From a virus: DNA of 24,599 nucleotides. This document shows, in pieces, positions 23,884 to 24,599 of the stretch (its first letter is position 1; every line of letters starts with the position of its first letter). The DNA lies in the IMG/VR virus record IMGVR_UViG_3300030202_000577, positions 1-24,599 of that record. One strand, 5' to 3'. The position numbers were made by a program, and so were the translations under genes. The notes beneath the pieces are model-generated. The model was not told where the DNA came from and did no database searches. It worked only from the letters and a program-made list of their open reading frames with translations.

Positions 23884-24131
23884 TTAATTCGCCAAATTCT
23901 AAAATCTGTAGGAGAAACTCTTTGATGAGCCAGTTTATAACCAAGCTTCTCTCCTTTTATGTAAGAACTAAAACTATTTCTAAGACGTGCAATGTCTAAA
24001 GCGTTTATTTCTAATTGAAAGCTGTCTCCAACATCCATTTTTTTTACCAATGCGTAAGGCCTTCTATCGAGCATTGGGATGTCTTTTTCAATTTTTACTT
24101 TTTGTAATTTTTGTTCAAATCTTCCTGTCAT
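23880..24131 (-). CDS. Small conserved phage protein with VGDSF and RIWRI motifs
   Basis: The 83-residue basic protein contains PYALVKKMDVGDSFQLEI (25-42), a central helix with RLRNSFSSYIKGEKLGYK, and a C-terminal FRIWRIK. The scheme P-x-x-x-M-x-VGDSF...R-x-x-x-x-x-x-G...R-x-WR-x-K recurs in very short proteins of many phages and may be a small nucleic-acid- or protein-binding fold; no function is known to me. The gene has AAGGGA before the ATG and its end overlaps the large terminase start by 4 bases. Lysine is encoded by AAA in 9 of 10 cases, opposite to the terminase small subunit next door. Confidence 0.72.
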   Translation of the reverse strand: MTGRFEQKLQKVKIEKDIPMLDRRPYALVKKMDVGDSFQLEINALDIARLRNSFSSYIKGEKLGYKLAHQRVSPTDFRIWRIK

Positions 24132-24202
24132 TATTTTTCCCTTCTTAATTTATGGTTCTCTTGATGGTTAGGGTGCAATGGTTGCACTAGGGGTGGTGTC
24201 AT
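24131..24202 (-). CDS. Possible 23-aa His/Pro-rich peptide
   Basis: A frame starting MTPPLVQPLHPNHQENHK ends with TAA overlapping the next ATG as TAATG. It starts 14 bases after the small-terminase stop, with only a weak GGTGA as ribosome site, and runs through a region full of short palindromes. The coupled stop is the only support, and it may be a chance frame. Confidence 0.22.
   Translation of the reverse strand: MTPPLVQPLHPNHQENHKLRREK
24173..24187. repeat. Inverted repeat GTGCAA-TGG-TTGCAC between terminase genes
   Basis: GTGCAA and TTGCAC form a perfect 6-bp dyad around a 3-base centre. It lies in the 85-bp gap between the small terminase stop and the next gene, near a second dyad. 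It could be a protein-binding site such as a packaging signal or an operator. Confidence 0.5.
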
Positions 24203-24214
24203 GGTGTCACCATG
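24194..24214. repeat. Tandem TGGTGTCA 8-mers overlapping a 15-bp palindrome
   Basis: TGGTGTCA occurs twice in direct succession (24194-24201 and 24202-24209). The second copy is part of CATGGTG-T-CACCATG (24200-24214), a perfect 7-bp dyad with a single central base. The narrow centre favours a dimer-binding DNA site over an RNA hairpin. Confidence 0.5.
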
Positions 24215-24216
24215 GT

Positions 24217-24599
24217 TCATTGCTTACCCTCATCAGGCATAACCATCTCAATTGACACAACAGAGGGCTTATCAATCTCCTTCTCCGCATCCAGCAACCC
24301 AGCGCTCTTAGCCAAAAGCTGTAACACCCGCACCTTGTCAATCATCTCCACCTCTAAAATATCCCCCTTGGCCGACGGCGTGACCTTAATCTTCTTTATC
24401 GCCGTCAGCGCATTATCGGGTATCTCCTCAATCGGCTTCACGTTCACATTGCCATCAGCATCCCAATCAATAACATCCGTTATCTTCGCACTCCCCAACC
24501 GCATCAGCTCCATCGCCAACTCATCGCGGTTCTCATAAATTATCTTAGAGCCACGAATACGTTTGTTAATCTTGCCCATAGCATACGCGGGCGTTTTAG
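24217..24599 (-). CDS. terS: Terminase small subunit (start probably outside the window)
   Basis: The frame is open to the window edge. The first ATG inside (24579, MGKINKRIRG) has no ribosome site, and the encoded 120 residues lack the N-terminal DNA-binding helix-turn-helix expected of a TerS, so I take the gene as partial, with KTPAYAM being upstream sequence. The visible part has a central oligomerisation-type helix (YENRDELAMELMRLGSAK), then ITDVIDWDADGNVNVKPIEE and the C-terminal block AIKKIKVTPSAKGDILEVEM, IDKVRVLQLLAKSAGLLD. The TDV...DGN...IKKIKVT...EVEM-x-DK-x-x-x-LQLLAK-x-xGL pattern is characteristic of phage small terminases. Codon use differs from the neighbours: Glu is GAG in all 11 cases and Lys AAG in 13 of 14. 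Confidence 0.85.
   Translation of the reverse strand, partial: KTPAYAMGKINKRIRGSKIIYENRDELAMELMRLGSAKITDVIDWDADGNVNVKPIEEIPDNALTAIKKIKVTPSAKGDILEVEMIDKVRVLQLLAKSAGLLDAEKEIDKPSVVSIEMVMPDEGKQ

Overview
The window is part of a tailed, short-tailed (podovirus-type) bacteriophage genome. All supported genes lie on the minus strand, packed with 1-17 nt overlaps (many ATGA and TAATG junctions), so they read as one long late-transcription unit running from high to low coordinates. No tRNA, integrase, transposase, CRISPR array or RNA polymerase gene is visible. The low-GC wobble usage of most genes, the marine-style tail-fibre leaders, the 2-oxoglutarate/Fe(II) oxygenase and the conserved secreted pair suggest a marine phage of a Gram-negative host, probably an AT-rich proteobacterium. 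The host itself cannot be fixed from the sequence.

Layout in order of transcription. (1) Packaging, 24599-22363: small terminase subunit (entering from outside the window, with strikingly different codon usage), a small conserved protein, then the large terminase with ATPase and nuclease motifs. A cluster of short palindromes and tandem 8-mers lies between the two terminase genes. (2) Head, 22376-17403: a T7 gp13-type GNAT-like protein, a small Lys/Gly-rich protein, two overlapping tiny ORFs, the portal (whose C-terminus is displaced into another frame by an apparent 1-nt loss), a Bbp19-like protein, scaffold, major capsid protein and a small capsid-associated protein. A 185-bp leader with a candidate promoter and a hairpin precedes the capsid gene, and a GC-rich terminator-like hairpin follows the capsid block. 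(3) Tail tube and ejected core, 17351-6614: gp11- and gp12-type tail tubular proteins, a gp14-like protein, a large helical protein in the gp15 position, and two very large proteins (917 and about 1016 aa) in the gp16 position that carry sequence signatures of phage polyvalent proteins. (4) Adsorption, 6558-3058: a T7-type tail fibre with 5 ten-residue and 17 twelve-residue repeats, a 2-oxoglutarate/Fe(II) dioxygenase, a collagen-like fibre with Gly-Pro-Thr triplets, and a tail-fibre-assembly-chaperone-like protein. (5) Envelope-directed genes, 3058-1: two signal-peptide proteins in an overlapping pair, a 23-aa membrane peptide, a membrane-anchored coiled-coil protein and the start of a further gene. 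No endolysin is seen inside the window.

Together the genes package DNA, build the capsid, form the short tail and the injected core, and recognise the host. The most unusual parts are the oxygenase-collagen pair, the polyvalent-type proteins sitting where T7 core proteins are expected, the secreted pair, and several tiny ORFs placed exactly between overlapping start and stop codons.
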